Of a DNA stretch of 42,190 nucleotides, positions 29,774 to 36,236 are shown in pieces. Origin of the DNA: a virus; the IMG/VR virus record IMGVR_UViG_3300034012_002645, positions 1 to 42,190 of that record; one strand, 5' to 3'. Every line of letters starts with the position of its first letter. The first letter of the stretch is position 1. The position numbers were made by a program, and so were the translations under genes. The notes beneath the pieces were generated by a model. That model saw only the letters and a program-made list of their open reading frames with translations. It ran no database searches and had not been told where the DNA came from.

Positions 29774-30823
29774 TCACACGATGCTTTCCATGAATGCTTC
29801 GAGGGCGTTGCGATCGCCTCGGGCCTTGAGCGCGGTGTCGGCCTTTTGCCGCAGGGCCGCGCTCGAATTTGCAGATACTTTGGGACTGGCGCTCGGAGTC
29901 GGGGTTTTCGGCACCTTGTCGGTGGCCGCCGCTTTCGTCGCCGGTGATTTTTTGGTCTTGTCGGCGGATGCTCGCTTTTGCATCTGCTCGACACGTGCCA
30001 TGCGCAGTTGTTGTCCCGCAAACGCGTCGCCTACGATGAGTTCCCAATTTGGGAAGCTGACGATGGTCGGATATTGCTTGAGCGTGGCCTGGAGGAATTG
30101 ATGGGCGCTGGTCCCGTTCTGGAAGAATTCGGGATAGAACGCTTTGGCTTCCGGGAGCGTTTGCTCGCGGACGCGGATGTATTCCTGCTGGCGTGGGCCG
30201 GCTTTGACTAAGGCTCGGGCGTTGGCGCGGATTTGTTTGACGGCGTCGGAGTCGTAATACTTCTCCTCGCCGGCAACCGTTACCGTGCCGCCGTCGCGGT
30301 GGTCGTCGGTCCAATCAAGGACCGCTTGGGCCTTTGCAATCTCCGCCTCGAGGGCGGCTGCGTCTGTGAAAGAACTGAGCGGGTTGGCGGGGTCCTGGAT
30401 GATGACCGGTGGCTTGGCGTCGGCGGCGGCTTTCGCGTCGGCGAGCTGGGCCTTGAGGTCGTCGAGCTGCTCGAGGGCTTCGCGTTTTTGGGCGGTGAGC
30501 TTGTCGATGCGTTGCTGAACCTTTGTCGGAGCTTCGGGCTCTTCGGCCTTGGCTTCCTCGTCGGTCCCCTCGCCTTCCTCGTCGGATGGCTCGGCGTCGG
30601 TCTCGTCGGTTTTTTCTTCGGTGTCCCCGGCGTCTTCGGCGGCTGGCTCGGAGTCTGGCTCTTCGTCGGCTGCTTCGGTTCCGCTGGTTTCTGCGTCTGG
30701 CTCGGGCGTTGCGTTGGTCGGCTTGGCGAACTGGACGCCGAGATGTTCGGCGATGTCTGCGAAGTCGATGTCGGTGACGTCCGGACCGTTAGTTTGCACC
30801 TTGTCTGTGGTGTCTGTTGCCAT
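29774..30823 (-). CDS. Scaffolding protein
   Basis: 349 residues from ATG 30823; an in-frame TTG at 30838 is an alternative. Very acidic residues about 35-100 (Glu/Asp-rich with many Ala) are followed by a coiled coil (TKVQQRIDKLTAQKREALEQ, LDDLKAQLADAKAAADA) and a C-terminal basic/helical end (SAALRQKADTALKARGDRNA). This is the typical profile of a scaffold, which directs shell assembly through its C-terminal helix and then leaves. It precedes the major capsid gene by 48 bp. Low-complexity acidic DNA makes the frame longer than average. Confidence 0.78.
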   Translation of the reverse strand: MATDTTDKVQTNGPDVTDIDFADIAEHLGVQFAKPTNATPEPDAETSGTEAADEEPDSEPAAEDAGDTEEKTDETDAEPSDEEGEGTDEEAKAEEPEAPTKVQQRIDKLTAQKREALEQLDDLKAQLADAKAAADAKPPVIIQDPANPLSSFTDAAALEAEIAKAQAVLDWTDDHRDGGTVTVAGEEKYYDSDAVKQIRANARALVKAGPRQQEYIRVREQTLPEAKAFYPEFFQNGTSAHQFLQATLKQYPTIVSFPNWELIVGDAFAGQQLRMARVEQMQKRASADKTKKSPATKAAATDKVPKTPTPSASPKVSANSSAALRQKADTALKARGDRNALEAFMESIV

Positions 30824-30909
30824 GGTTAGTGGGTCCAAGTCCCGGCAGCATTGATTGCGTGCGCCGTAGATGACGCGCCGCTTGCGTGGCCAATGCAGAA
30901 TGCCGTTCG

Positions 30910-30994
30910 CATGCAGGGGGAATTACGGCGACGGTGGGCGGATGGCAAAGGGGTGCGGTCACAAAGCACCGCAATGCACTGCAAAGCACTGCAA
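30910..30994. repeat. Duplicated leader A with three 10-bp iterations
   Basis: CAAAGCACCG (30962-30971), CAATGCACTG (30972-30981) and CAAAGCACTG (30982-30991) in exact 10-bp phase, with about 50 bp of further similarity on the left to the segment starting at 32785. It lies upstream of the scaffold/capsid genes in the 252-bp gap 30824-31075. No convincing gene is seen there. Confidence 0.7.
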
Positions 30995-30997
30995 ATT

Positions 30998-31014
30998 GTG
31001 CCGCGAAGCGGCAC
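30998..31014 (-). terminator. Short GC hairpin between the 51-aa gene and the scaffold
   Basis: GTGCCGC (30998-31004), GAA loop, GCGGCAC (31008-31014). In the transcript the loop reads UUC within C(UUCG)-like context; the following bases are AAUUUGC, a weak U tract. Could be a weak terminator or processing site ahead of the capsid genes. Confidence 0.4.
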
Positions 31015-31015
31015 A

Positions 31016-31043
31016 GTTGGCAGTTTTCAGTTGGCAGTTTGCA
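31016..31043. repeat. Heptamer block (GTTGGCA family x 4)
   Basis: GTTGGCA, GTTTTCA, GTTGGCA, GTTTGCA in exact phase, downstream of the 51-residue gene and next to a GGTAGGG palindrome. Confidence 0.75.
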
Positions 31044-31054
31044 GCAAAGGCGGC

Positions 31055-31083
31055 GGACGGCTGGGCCAGCCGTCCCTACCGGG
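31055..31083 (-). repeat. GGTAGGG palindromic element 3, supplying a stop codon
   Basis: Minus strand: CCCGGTAG then the palindrome GGACGGCTGG / CCAGCCGTCC (plus-strand 31055-31064 and 31066-31075). The TAG inside CCGGTAG is the stop codon of the 51-residue gene (31076-31078). Confidence 0.8.
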
Positions 31084-31231
31084 AGCCGTAGACGGAGATG
31101 TAGAGGAAGCCGATGTTGCCGAGGGTGTAGCCGGTGAAGGCGATGCCCATGCCTACTTGGCCTTCGCGGAAGAAGCCGATTGCCGTCAATACGTAGCAGA
31201 TGGTGCAGATGAGGAGCGGGGTGAATGTCAT
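31076..31231 (-). CDS. Small two-span membrane protein (51 aa)
   Basis: 51 residues, ATG 31231, overlapping the stop of the HEXXH gene by 4 nt. Sequence MTFTPLLICTICYVLTAIGF, FREGQVGMGIAFTGYTLGNI, GFLYISVYGSR: two hydrophobic spans around a short charged turn. The stop codon lies in a palindromic element, so the natural C-terminus may have been cut by the insertion. Function unknown. Confidence 0.55.
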   Translation of the reverse strand: MTFTPLLICTICYVLTAIGFFREGQVGMGIAFTGYTLGNIGFLYISVYGSR

Positions 31232-31503
31232 AGCCGGTAGCCTAACGTGGTGAGGATCGTGGTGAGTTCGCGGCTTCTTTGGTCGATGACTTCCTCTGCC
31301 ATGTCGGGGAAGGCGGCGTGGAGGAATTCGTGGAGTTCGACTCTGAGGCGTTTGCGGCCGACTAGGCGGCGGTCGATCAGGATGCGGTGGCCGGAGCTGT
31401 TGTCGCCGGGCTCAGGAGTGAAGGCGTAGCCGTCGGCTTTGCCTTTCAATCGGACGTATTTCCAGGGCCATGACCGGCTGGCGATGCGGAAGCGGTGCTG
31501 CAT
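31228..31503 (-). CDS. Small HEXXH zincin-like protein (91 aa)
   Basis: 91 residues. H58-E-F-L-H62 is followed by AAFPDMAEEVIDQRSREL, a common layout of short phage HEXXH proteins in which a downstream Glu completes the zinc site. A basic first half (KYVRLKGKADGYAFTP; RRLVGRKRLRVELHEF) precedes it. Such proteins may be minimal metalloproteases, but their substrates are unknown. Coupled by ATGA to the 51-residue membrane protein. Confidence 0.65.
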   Translation of the reverse strand: MQHRFRIASRSWPWKYVRLKGKADGYAFTPEPGDNSSGHRILIDRRLVGRKRLRVELHEFLHAAFPDMAEEVIDQRSRELTTILTTLGYRL

Positions 31504-31513
31504 GGCGGCGGGC

Positions 31514-31542
31514 GGACGGCTGGGCCAGCCGTCCCTACCGGG
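31514..31542 (-). repeat. GGTAGGG palindromic element 4, supplying a stop codon
   Basis: Same sequence as element 3: palindrome arms at 31514-31523 and 31525-31534, then CTACCGGG on the plus strand. On the minus strand its CCGGTAG provides the TAG stop (31535-31537) of the HTH gene. Confidence 0.8.
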
Positions 31543-31810
31543 GGGTGAGGCGGTAGTGGGGGACTTTGCGGGCGACTTGCTCGAGCTGGATGGTGAAGTC
31601 TTGGCGGTCGGCTTGGCCGGTCTTGACCATTTTGCGGATGCGTTGGCTGATGGTGACGGGGGCTTTGCCTACTTCCGCGGCCAGATCGGCGACGGTGAAC
31701 CAACCGGGGGGGACGACGTCGAGATCGACCCTGGGCTGGGTGAGTTGCTGGCAAAAGTTGGAGAGCGAGGATTCGATTTGCTCGGCGGTGATCTTCGACT
31801 TTTTGCTCAT
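31535..31810 (-). CDS. Winged-helix/HTH protein (91 aa)
   Basis: 91 residues from ATG 31810 (ATGA overlap with the metallophosphoesterase stop). WFTVADLAAEVGKAPVTISQ followed by RIRKMVKTGQADRQDFTIQL is a clear helix-turn-helix with a following wing, as in ArsR/MarR-like regulators; KITAEQIESSLSNFCQQLTQ precedes it. The stop codon comes from palindromic element 4, so the end (HYRLTPR) may be altered. It may regulate late genes or assist in packaging. Confidence 0.65.
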   Translation of the reverse strand: MSKKSKITAEQIESSLSNFCQQLTQPRVDLDVVPPGWFTVADLAAEVGKAPVTISQRIRKMVKTGQADRQDFTIQLEQVARKVPHYRLTPR

Positions 31811-32628
31811 AGATGGGTCACTTTGGGCGCCGGGGGGTTGTAGAAGATGTGATGCGGGCTCGGCAGGGCGCCTTGGGGTTTGCCGCGCCAATCCAAGATC
31901 AAGAGGCTGGGACGCGGGATGCTGTCGGGGACGACCTTGTGTCCGTGGCGGGTCAAGAATTGCCATCCGCCGGTGACGCCGATCATGCCGCTGCCGTCGC
32001 TGTAGACGCCGCCGCAGTGGCGGTGTCCGCGGAGGTAGACTTGGGCGACCGGGTGGCCGGCGCGGACGGAGTTGAGGCGGGCGTTGCCGAGGGTGATCGA
32101 AAGGGCGCTGGCTTCGAGGTAGGCGCGGGAGGTGGCGCCGATGTGGTGGGTGGCGTCGATGGCGCAGCCGTGGATGTTGATGAGCCACTTCTCGCGGGCG
32201 ACTTCGTCGCGGGCGCCGATGAGCCTGGCGAGGTAGCTCTCGACATCGTGGGTATGACATTCGGTGCCTTTGACGACGAAGGTGGCGGCGGCTTTCGACG
32301 TGAGCGGCTTTAAGGCTTCGGCGGCCATGGCGCAGTGGTTTTCGATCAAGCTGGCAACGACTTCGGGGCTGCGATGGTGGATGCCTTCGGTGGCGTCGCC
32401 GTTGACCAGGACGGCGTAAGGATCGCTGCCGGCGATGGTGGCGACTTGGCTAAGGGCATTTTGCCAGCATTCCCATAGCCAACGCTGATGGTGGTTCTTG
32501 CCGAAATTGATGGTGTTTCCAGCGAGGTTCTCGCTGTCGGGCGGCATGAGACCGACGGTGCTGCCGCAGTGCAGATCGGAGCAGACGACGAGGATCGACG
32601 GCTTTTTGTCGGCTTTCTTCTTGGGCAT
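31807..32628 (-). CDS. Calcineurin-like metallophosphoesterase
   Basis: 273 residues. The metal-binding motifs are in order: SDLHCGS (D18, H20), NGDATEG (D77), KGTECHTHDVE in place of the usual GNHD/E, DATHHIG (H160/H161) and GHRHCGG (H201, H203). Enzymes of this fold split phosphoesters in nucleic acids, nucleotides or proteins. The replaced GNHD is a change at a residue that usually binds the metal or stabilises phosphate. Phage copies often sit in the packaging/replication area, as here; substrate unknown. Confidence 0.8.
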   Translation of the reverse strand: MPKKKADKKPSILVVCSDLHCGSTVGLMPPDSENLAGNTINFGKNHHQRWLWECWQNALSQVATIAGSDPYAVLVNGDATEGIHHRSPEVVASLIENHCAMAAEALKPLTSKAAATFVVKGTECHTHDVESYLARLIGARDEVAREKWLINIHGCAIDATHHIGATSRAYLEASALSITLGNARLNSVRAGHPVAQVYLRGHRHCGGVYSDGSGMIGVTGGWQFLTRHGHKVVPDSIPRPSLLILDWRGKPQGALPSPHHIFYNPPAPKVTHL

Positions 32629-32632
32629 GCGG

Positions 32633-32788
32633 TTAGTTTGGGGAAGGCGCAGTGGGTTGAATGTGACCGCTTACCTGCGCGATTTCCCGGTGCATAGATG
32701 AAGGAGCGGGGCCGTCCGTGGAATAGATCCGGAGAGCAGTGGCGACGCCATGCTTTGACTTGTTTTTGACGCGTTGCCTTTGATCCAT
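32633..32788 (-). CDS. Possible small basic protein (51 aa, tentative)
   Basis: 51 codons from ATG 32788 to TAA just before the metallophosphoesterase start: MDQRQRVKNKSKHGVATALR, IYSTDGPAPSSMHREIAQVS, GHIQPTAPSPN. The composition is protein-like and basic, but there is no Shine-Dalgarno, and the start sits at the edge of duplicated leader B. It could equally be untranslated leader. The gap 32629-32872 holds nothing else convincing. Confidence 0.25.
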   Translation of the reverse strand: MDQRQRVKNKSKHGVATALRIYSTDGPAPSSMHREIAQVSGHIQPTAPSPN

Positions 32789-32872
32789 GCGGGGGGAGCA
32801 ATGCGGGGGCGGCTGATGAATTGCGAGTCGTTGCGGCAGCAAAGCACCGCAATCCACTGCAAAGCACCGCAA
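32785..32872. repeat. Duplicated leader B with three 10-bp iterations
   Basis: CAAAGCACCG (32840-32849), CAATCCACTG (32850-32859), CAAAGCACCG (32860-32869), plus about 50 bp of similarity on the left matching the segment at 30910. The 10-bp period places the units on one face of the helix. Located upstream of the metallophosphoesterase gene. Confidence 0.7.
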
Positions 32873-33160
32873 TTAAAGGCCCTGCGGGCTGGCTATGGCG
32901 TCGGCGCGGCGAGCGGCGAGGTCTTCCTTGAGGGAAAGGATGGCGTCCATGCCGCCGGCGGTGTGGGCGAGAAGGCTCGGTTGCTGCGCGGTTTGCGGTG
33001 CGCGGACGATTGCCTGGGCATCACCGATATGCTCGTCGATCACGGCCATGATGGCCGCCCAGAGAGGCGTGCTCTCCGGGACGGCCAAGGCGCCCCGTTT
33101 CTCTTTATCGGTCAACGTAGGGACGTCGATGCGGATGGTTCTTCGAAACAAGTTTCTCAT
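32873..33160 (-). CDS. Hypothetical protein (95 aa)
   Basis: 95 residues: basic start (MRNLFRRTIRIDVPTLTDKE), then helical PLWAAIMAVIDEHIGDAQAI and a helical end (MDAILSLKEDLAARRADAIA). Proteins with this 'PLWxAxxxxIDE...' outline are common in phage packaging/head regions (recall only). No catalytic motif. Starts one base after a heptamer block, without a Shine-Dalgarno. Confidence 0.5.
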   Translation of the reverse strand: MRNLFRRTIRIDVPTLTDKEKRGALAVPESTPLWAAIMAVIDEHIGDAQAIVRAPQTAQQPSLLAHTAGGMDAILSLKEDLAARRADAIASPQGL

Positions 33161-33161
33161 A

Positions 33162-33239
33162 GTTTGCAGTATTCAGTTGGCAGTTAGCAGTATCAGTTGG
33201 CTTGCGTCCGCAAGCCTGTCTCGCAGACTCGGCTGGCAG
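33162..33239. repeat. Heptamer block plus hairpin repeat, copy 1
   Basis: GTTTGCA, GTATTCA, GTTGGCA, GTTAGCA (33162-33189), then the stem GGCTTGC (33199-33205) / GCAAGCC (33210-33216) and the tail CTGTCTCGC-AGACTCGGCTGGCAG. A second copy at 36283-36352 has stem GGTTTGC/GCAAACC, a compensated C-to-T / G-to-A change. Confidence 0.75.
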
Positions 33240-33248
33240 CAAGAAGGG

Positions 33249-33440
33249 TCATAGCGTGGGTTCGGGGAGGCCGAACGCTTGCAGGACGTCGATGCGTCGA
33301 AAGCGGCGGTATTTGATGCCTTTGAGCCGGACGGGTTTGAGCAGTCCGGTTTTGAGGTATTTGCGGTAGGTATTGACGTCGTCGGGATCGAGCCCGAGCA
33401 GGTCCATGACGTCGCGGCGTTTGAGGATTTGTTTGCGCAT
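33249..33440 (-). CDS. MerR/excisionase-like HTH protein beside TerL (63 aa)
   Basis: 63 residues. KRRDVMDLLGLDPDDVNTYR and KYLKTGLLKPVRLKGIKYRR followed by RIDVLQAFGLP form a single winged-helix of the MerR/excisionase type, with many basic residues. It lies immediately before the large terminase gene in transcription order, so it is a second candidate for a DNA-recognition partner in packaging, or a late regulator. Confidence 0.6.
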   Translation of the reverse strand: MRKQILKRRDVMDLLGLDPDDVNTYRKYLKTGLLKPVRLKGIKYRRFRRIDVLQAFGLPEPTL

Positions 33441-33446
33441 GCGCGA

Positions 33447-33509
33447 GTTGAGGGTTGAGGGTTGAGAGTTGAGGGATTGGAGATTGGAAATTTGAGATTG
33501 GAAATTTCA
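33447..33509. repeat. Nine heptamers in one phase
   Basis: GTTGAGG, GTTGAGG, GTTGAGA, GTTGAGG (33447-33474) followed without break by GATTGGA, GATTGGA, AATTTGA, GATTGGA, AATTTCA (33475-33509). Two heptamer families are joined in the same 7-bp phase. The terL stop codon (TGA, plus-strand TCA 33507-33509) is the end of the last unit. Confidence 0.85.
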
Positions 33510-35204
33510 GTAGCTGCCTAGGGGTTGGAAGCTAAGGTCTGTGTTGTCGTGGTAGCTGGCGCCGCTTAAGACGAGGTATCTCAGGACGTCGATGGCATCT
33601 TTTGTTCCGGAGGTTTTGGGCCCCGTCCCCGTGTATTGGCTGAGGGCGAAGATGAGGTTTTTGCAGTTGCTGGTGACATACAGGGTCGGTTGGTTGAGGG
33701 CGCCGATGGGCTGGCTGTCGTCGTAGCTGAGCCAGTTGATAATCATCGTCACGCCTTCGGCGATGCCGTCGCCGGGGGCGGCGGTGAAGTGGAGGCCGAT
33801 CTCGCTGCATTCTTCGATGAGCGTGGTCGCGCCTTCCCTGGCGACGGTGGCGGCGTTGCCATACCGGCTGTCCATGATGCGCTCGAAGATGACGAAGTCT
33901 TCGGCGTCGCGGGCGTGGCGGGTTTCGATGTTTTCGATCTCGAGTTTGTAGTGGCTTAACCCGAAGCCGAAGCTGCGCTGGGCGTCGCCGGCAATGCCGT
34001 CGGGGTTGTTGCCGCCGGGGACGGCCCAGGGGCCGGGGAGGCCGACGCCGGGGACTTCGCGGACCTGGCTGGGCCATTCGTCATAAACGAAGCAGCGGCC
34101 GGCGGCGTCGAATCGCGCCCAGATCATGAACCAGTTGCGGCCGGAGCACGGGTCGACGACTTGGTAGTTGACGCCTTTTTTCGGCACGCGGTCGGGGGGG
34201 ATGACGTGGATGTTGGTGTTGAAGTTGACGAACATGTTGGCGGCCTTTTTCGTGGGGACGCCGTAGGCTCGCATGAGAATGCGGTCTTTGGGGGACTTGA
34301 TGAGCTCGGTCTTCATCGCGTCGTAGTTGCCGAAGGGGTTGTCGGCGGTGTGGAAGTAGACGACGCGGGCGGTGGGCTTGGCGCATTGCTGGACGCGGGG
34401 GACGCGGATGGGGCGGCCTTTAATGTCGAGGACGAGCTCGGCTTCCGTATCCTCGAGGGTGATAGCACCGGCGAGGTATTCGGCAACGGTGTCGGTGTAG
34501 CCGAGGACGGGCGTGAAGCCGACGGCGAGTTCGCCGTTGCGGGTGATGAGGCGGAAGCGGAGGGCTTCGATCCACTCGGGACTGACGAGCTCGTCGGCCC
34601 AGCAGTAGGTTAATTCGGCGCCTTCTACGGCTTTGACGTCCATGGAGTAAAATTTGAACCAGCACTGGCTGCCGTTCGGGAGGACGAAGGAGTTTTCGGT
34701 GAATCCGCCTTTCTGCGAGTAGGTGATGTTCGTGACGACGCCTTTGCGGAGCTTGCCAGAGGCGGCGGGTTTCCATTCGGCGGGCAGGTATTCCCAGATG
34801 TAGGGTTGCTGGTTCTGGATGCTGGAGGCTTCGGTGGATTGCAGGCACCAGACTTTGGCGCCGGGGGTATTGACCAGGATCTGCACGGCGCGGCGGGCGA
34901 GGTAGCGGGATTTGCTGGCGCGGTTGCCGCCGAGGATGAGGAGCTCGGTGACGCCTTTGGGGAATTGCTCGCGGAGCTCCGCGAATTGGCGGTCGGCCGT
35001 GGACCAAACGGGCAGGACGGCGCCGTAGCGGTAAGGATCTTCGATCTCGAGGCGGATGCGCTCTTCGAAAAGTTTGTGGAATTCGACGAGCTGATCCGGG
35101 GTCATGCGGCGGACGCCGTCGTCGAAGCGGACGAGGACGTTGCCGGCGGGGTCGCGGCCGAGGATTTCGGGCGCCTTATGGATTTGGTGCTGGGTGAAAA
35201 TCAC
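33507..35204 (-). CDS. terL: Large terminase subunit (ATPase-nuclease)
   Basis: 565 residues from GTG 35204, chosen because earlier in-frame starts would run through the upstream gene and its repeat. Walker A is the variant GGNRASKS (about 92-99), Walker B LTYCWADE (about 198-205). The C-terminal nuclease fold starts near YQVVDPCSGRNW (Asp351), with VYDEWP (about 374-379) and KDAIDVLRYLV near the end as further acidic sites. It packages DNA into the prohead through the portal. Heptamers are directly upstream and no Shine-Dalgarno is seen. Confidence 0.9.
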   Translation of the reverse strand: MIFTQHQIHKAPEILGRDPAGNVLVRFDDGVRRMTPDQLVEFHKLFEERIRLEIEDPYRYGAVLPVWSTADRQFAELREQFPKGVTELLILGGNRASKSRYLARRAVQILVNTPGAKVWCLQSTEASSIQNQQPYIWEYLPAEWKPAASGKLRKGVVTNITYSQKGGFTENSFVLPNGSQCWFKFYSMDVKAVEGAELTYCWADELVSPEWIEALRFRLITRNGELAVGFTPVLGYTDTVAEYLAGAITLEDTEAELVLDIKGRPIRVPRVQQCAKPTARVVYFHTADNPFGNYDAMKTELIKSPKDRILMRAYGVPTKKAANMFVNFNTNIHVIPPDRVPKKGVNYQVVDPCSGRNWFMIWARFDAAGRCFVYDEWPSQVREVPGVGLPGPWAVPGGNNPDGIAGDAQRSFGFGLSHYKLEIENIETRHARDAEDFVIFERIMDSRYGNAATVAREGATTLIEECSEIGLHFTAAPGDGIAEGVTMIINWLSYDDSQPIGALNQPTLYVTSNCKNLIFALSQYTGTGPKTSGTKDAIDVLRYLVLSGASYHDNTDLSFQPLGSY

Positions 35205-35205
35205 A

Positions 35206-35226
35206 GATGGGAGATTTGAAATTTCA
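35206..35226. repeat. Heptamer tract upstream of terL (3 x 7 bp)
   Basis: GATGGGA, GATTTGA, AATTTCA, one base before the GTG of terL; the last unit contains the stop codon of the 61-residue gene. Confidence 0.65.
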
Positions 35227-35409
35227 GAGGGCTGAGGCGGCCGTGACGATTTGCTCTTCGATATCTTCCCAGTTTTCGGGCGCTTCGGGTTGATCCCACT
35301 CGATGCGGGTGGGGCCGCGTTCGTCGGCAGCAAACGTGATCGTGCCGGTGTATTCGCCATGCTGCCACGCGTAGCGCGACGGGCTTTCGGTTTGTTCGAT
35401 GGTTGTCAT
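35224..35409 (-). CDS. Small acidic protein (61 aa)
   Basis: 61 residues from ATG 35409, overlapping the methyltransferase stop by 4 nt; an in-frame ATG at 35433 would overlap more. Sequence MTTIEQTESPSRYAWQHGEY, TGTITFAADERGPTRIEWDQ, PEAPENWEDIEEQIVTAASA. Acidic, with a beta-hairpin-like middle and helical end. Acidic small proteins beside methyltransferases can be DNA mimics, but nothing specific is seen. Confidence 0.45.
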   Translation of the reverse strand: MTTIEQTESPSRYAWQHGEYTGTITFAADERGPTRIEWDQPEAPENWEDIEEQIVTAASAL

Positions 35410-36236
35410 TTCTCTACGTGTAAAATTTGCCATGCGAGAGCAGCCACTGCTGGAACTTGTCCGTTTCCAACGGACTTAATGCGGTCCAACCAACTGGCCA
35501 TCCCATGACCCATTCCGGCAACTCGGGGCAGTAGTCCGGTCCGGAAATCGTGACATTCACCAGGCCCTTCATATTCACAGTTTGGGCAGCCGTATTTGCC
35601 CAGTTGGTCGTCGAAGATATGCCCGCATTTCTCACAAGATCGAAAAGCAACATCGGCAACCGATCCAATCGTGTCTTGCCGTCCTTGCGTTCCGTCCCCA
35701 TGCCCAAGGTGTCCTTCCAATCCCGGGCGGTAGGCGTTGGAAGCGTAGAACCATAACCGCTTGCGTTTATGACCAAGTCCGACAGCGTCAGCTCCCAAAG
35801 TGATCCATCGGCATGCATACCCGAGGCGGGCAAGCTGGAAGACAATTTGCTCAAGTCCGCTTGTTCGGAGAGCAGGTGAGTTCTCACCGAAAACATAGGC
35901 AGGGCGAACCTCGCCAATAATTCGCAGCATCTCGCGCCATAAACCGGACCTGTCACCCCCAAGGCCCTCGCGTCCCCACATTGCTCGCGCAACGCTGATG
36001 TCTTGGCAAGGAAAGCCCCCCGATACCACATCAACAAATCCGGCCCAGGGTCGCCCATCGAAGGATCGGACGTCATCCCAAATTGGAAAAGGCTCAAGGA
36101 TTCGGTCGTTCTGTCGTGCCAGCAATACGCTTCGGGGATATCGCTCGATTTCAACGGCGCAAACCGTTCGCCATCCGTGGAGGACGCTTCCAAGTATTCC
36201 TCCACCAGCGCCTGTGAAAAGTGCCAGCTCATTCAC
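35406..36236 (-). CDS. DNA cytosine-C5 methyltransferase
   Basis: 276 residues, GTG start at 36236. Motif I-like LALFTGAGGGILGS (4-17), motif IV SGGFPCQDIS with catalytic Cys77, motif VI GENS (117-120), motif VIII-like GHKRKRLWFYAS (155-166), motif X GNGQVPAVAALAW (258-270). It puts a methyl group on C5 of cytosine, probably to protect phage DNA from restriction. The target-recognition region is short and holds a zinc ribbon (C201-x2-C204, C217-x2-C220). The whole gene is overlapped by a second open frame (35414-36232). ENS in place of ENV and KRKR in place of QxRxR are mild departures. Confidence 0.85.
   Translation of the reverse strand: MNELALFTGAGGGILGSVLHGWRTVCAVEIERYPRSVLLARQNDRILEPFPIWDDVRSFDGRPWAGFVDVVSGGFPCQDISVARAMWGREGLGGDRSGLWREMLRIIGEVRPAYVFGENSPALRTSGLEQIVFQLARLGYACRWITLGADAVGLGHKRKRLWFYASNAYRPGLEGHLGHGDGTQGRQDTIGSVADVAFRSCEKCGHIFDDQLGKYGCPNCEYEGPGECHDFRTGLLPRVAGMGHGMASWLDRIKSVGNGQVPAVAALAWQILHVEK
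35414..36232 (-). CDS. Overprinted 272-residue frame inside the methyltransferase gene
   Basis: Open from ATG 36232 (4 nt inside the methyltransferase GTG) to 35414, in another frame of the same strand. The protein starts MSWHFSQALVEEYLEASSTD and ends near LPEWVMGWPVGWTALSPLET; I recall annotated phage proteins with this start and a GWPxGWT end, but have not searched. Its GAFLAKTS is the shifted reading of the methyltransferase GGFPCQDIS. Support for translation: the ATG overlaps the stop of a 15-codon frame by 4 nt, and a GGAAA lies about 8 nt upstream, better spaced for this ATG than for the GTG. No known catalytic motif. It may be truly dual-coded or an open shadow. Confidence 0.5.
   Translation of the reverse strand: MSWHFSQALVEEYLEASSTDGERFAPLKSSDIPEAYCWHDRTTESLSLFQFGMTSDPSMGDPGPDLLMWYRGAFLAKTSALREQCGDARALGVTGPVYGARCCELLARFALPMFSVRTHLLSEQADLSKLSSSLPASGMHADGSLWELTLSDLVINASGYGSTLPTPTARDWKDTLGMGTERKDGKTRLDRLPMLLFDLVRNAGISSTTNWANTAAQTVNMKGLVNVTISGPDYCPELPEWVMGWPVGWTALSPLETDKFQQWLLSHGKFYT

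Noticed and set aside
28739-29947. Plus-strand 402-codon frame opposite the major capsid gene
   Set aside because: Antisense to a recognised capsid gene; Gly/Ala/Glu-rich with no family features.
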